In this document: positions 7,066 to 7,753 of the stretch, piece after piece
Layout: each line of letters begins with the position of its first letter
How positions within the stretch are numbered: position 1 is the first letter of the stretch
Source of the DNA: Deltaproteobacteria bacterium
Lineage (GTDB): Bacteria > Desulfobacterota > Syntrophobacteria > BM002
Reading direction: 5' to 3'
Assembly (NCBI GenBank): GCA_020350905.1
Contig: CP070843.1
Location: 53,606 to 61,358 of the forward strand
Length of the DNA stretch: 7,753 nt
Position numbers and translations under genes: made by a program
Notes under the pieces: generated by a model
The model's database searches: none
What the model saw: only the letters and a program-made list of their open reading frames with translations
Told to the model about the DNA's origin: nothing

Positions 7066-7139
7066 AGGGATTAAAGGTGTCAGGTTTCAGCATTTTCCTT
7101 TTAATTCCCTGAAACCTGCACACTGAAACCTGAAACCTT
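7066..7139 (+). repeat. Inverted and direct repeat element between narI and narK
   Basis: CAGGTTTCAG (7081-7090) is inverted at CTGAAACCTG (7109-7118), which is repeated directly at 7123-7132 and again, overlapping, as CTGAAACCTT at 7130-7139. Outside the first arm, AGGGATTAAAGG (7066-7077) nearly pairs with CCTTTTAATTCCCT (7097-7110), giving an alternative fold that competes with the first. Similar CTGAAACC-rich intergenic elements occur in many anaerobe genomes, as I recall. It fills nearly the whole 107-base spacer and no clean terminator follows. Confidence 0.6.
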
Positions 7140-7145
7140 ATTGGG

Positions 7146-7155
7146 AAGGAGGTGA
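7146..7155 (+). promoter_or_regulatory. Strong ribosome binding site of narK
   Basis: AAGGAGGTGA is a full match to the anti-SD complement, seven bases before the ATG at 7163. It fixes this start and is the strongest site in the window. Confidence 0.9.
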
Positions 7156-7162
7156 AGATTTC

Positions 7163-7753
7163 ATGAGTGAGGAAGCCGTCTGTTACGCCCAGTCCAGTCG
7201 AGGTGCGGCTCTTACCTGGACTACCCTGGCATTTTTTGCCGGCTTTGCGGGAGTCTCCGCTTTCGGTCCCATCGTCACCAAGCTGAAACAATCTATGGCC
7301 CTGAGTCCGCTGCTCATGGGTCTACTGGCAGCGAGCCCGGCACTCACCGGTTCGTTGTTGCGGATACCTTTTGGTGCCACGGTGGATCGCATGGGCGGGA
7401 AGAAGCCCATTTTGATCCTTCTGGGCCTTGCCGTGGCGGGTATTACAGCTATTACGGTGTTATTCAGCCTTTTTTCCCCGCCCCAGCCATCTCATTACCC
7501 GTTGTTCCTCATAGCGGGAATCCTTTGCGGTTGTGGCATTGCCGTGTTTTCTGTGGGCATTCCCACGGTGTCCTACTGGTATCCTCAGAAAAAACAGGGC
7601 ACTGCCCTTGCCATCTATGCCGGACTGGGAAATATGGCCCCGGGAATGTTTGCTATGGCCCTGCCCTTTCTGGTGGTTTCCCTTGGATTTGCCATTTCTT
7701 ATGTTCTCTGGCTCAGTATGCTGCTGTGTCTCCTTGTTGTTTTCTTTCTCTAC
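7163..7753 (+). CDS. narK: Nitrate/nitrite transporter, NarK/NNP family of MFS (5' part, cut by window end)
   Basis: The first 197 codons are visible with no stop, so the gene continues beyond the window. NarK-type MFS proteins in the inner membrane exchange nitrate for nitrite or import nitrate with protons. Visible hallmarks: a hydrophobic segment from about residue 15; LLRIPFGATVDRMGGKKP (65-82), combining the conserved substrate-binding Arg (Arg67, counterpart of NarK Arg89) with the MFS loop 2-3 motif; VGIPTVSYWYPQKKQGTALAIY (131-152); and GLGNMAPGMFAMALP (154-168), the glycine-rich nitrate signature of the family in transmembrane segment 5. Five to six membrane segments are present in this part. 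The gene follows narI by 107 bases, downstream rather than first as in E. coli. Whether it is a NarK1 (proton symport) or NarK2 (antiport) type cannot be settled from the N-terminal half. Confidence 0.93.
   Translation, partial: MSEEAVCYAQSSRGAALTWTTLAFFAGFAGVSAFGPIVTKLKQSMALSPLLMGLLAASPALTGSLLRIPFGATVDRMGGKKPILILLGLAVAGITAITVLFSLFSPPQPSHYPLFLIAGILCGCGIAVFSVGIPTVSYWYPQKKQGTALAIYAGLGNMAPGMFAMALPFLVVSLGFAISYVLWLSMLLCLLVVFFLY

Overview
This window holds a dissimilatory (respiratory) nitrate reductase locus in the order narG-narH-narJ-narI-narK, all on the + strand. It is preceded by the 3' end of a small ferredoxin gene. The Nar proteins are recognised from family motifs: the His/Cys ligands of FS0 and the molybdenum-ligand Asp in NarG, all sixteen cluster-ligand positions in NarH, the four haem histidines in NarI, and the nitrate signature in NarK. 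NarG has no twin-arginine leader, so the active site should face the cytoplasm, as in the Escherichia coli and Bacillus enzymes.

Layout: 2-151, end of a single-cluster [4Fe-4S] ferredoxin. 152-442, a 291-base non-coding leader with an AT-rich possible promoter and a small dyad just before the narG ribosome binding site. 443-4126, narG. 4116-5543, narH, overlapping narG by 11 bases and interrupted by one in-frame TGA at codon 70. 5544-5836, an unusually long spacer for this operon, carrying two unrelated palindromic repeats. 5837-6367, narJ. 6372-7055, narI. 7056-7162, a short spacer with an inverted and direct repeat. 7163 to the window edge, the first 197 codons of a NarK-type nitrate/nitrite transporter.

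Together the genes would import nitrate (NarK), oxidise quinol at the membrane (NarI), pass electrons through the Fe-S clusters of NarH to the Mo-bisMGD site of NarG, and use NarJ as the assembly chaperone. The weak point is NarH. Either the gene is inactivated by a nonsense change (or a consensus error), or the UGA is read through. A GC-rich hairpin lies 21 bases after the UGA and has the size, spacing and GGUC loop expected of a bacterial SECIS element. The codon is not at a cluster ligand, however, and the hairpin DNA encodes ordinary-looking NarH sequence, so selenocysteine is only a hypothesis to test.

Organism: a Gram-negative-like anaerobe or facultative anaerobe of moderate GC. The short NarJ, the Bacillus/Geobacter-like NarH wording and the CCCCC...GGGGG palindrome in the narH-narJ spacer would fit a Desulfobacterota/Nitrospirota-type genome. 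This is inference from recalled resemblance. TGA is used as a normal stop by the ferredoxin gene and narJ, so a genome-wide code change is unlikely. Apart from the narH UGA and the repeats, this is an ordinary nar operon.
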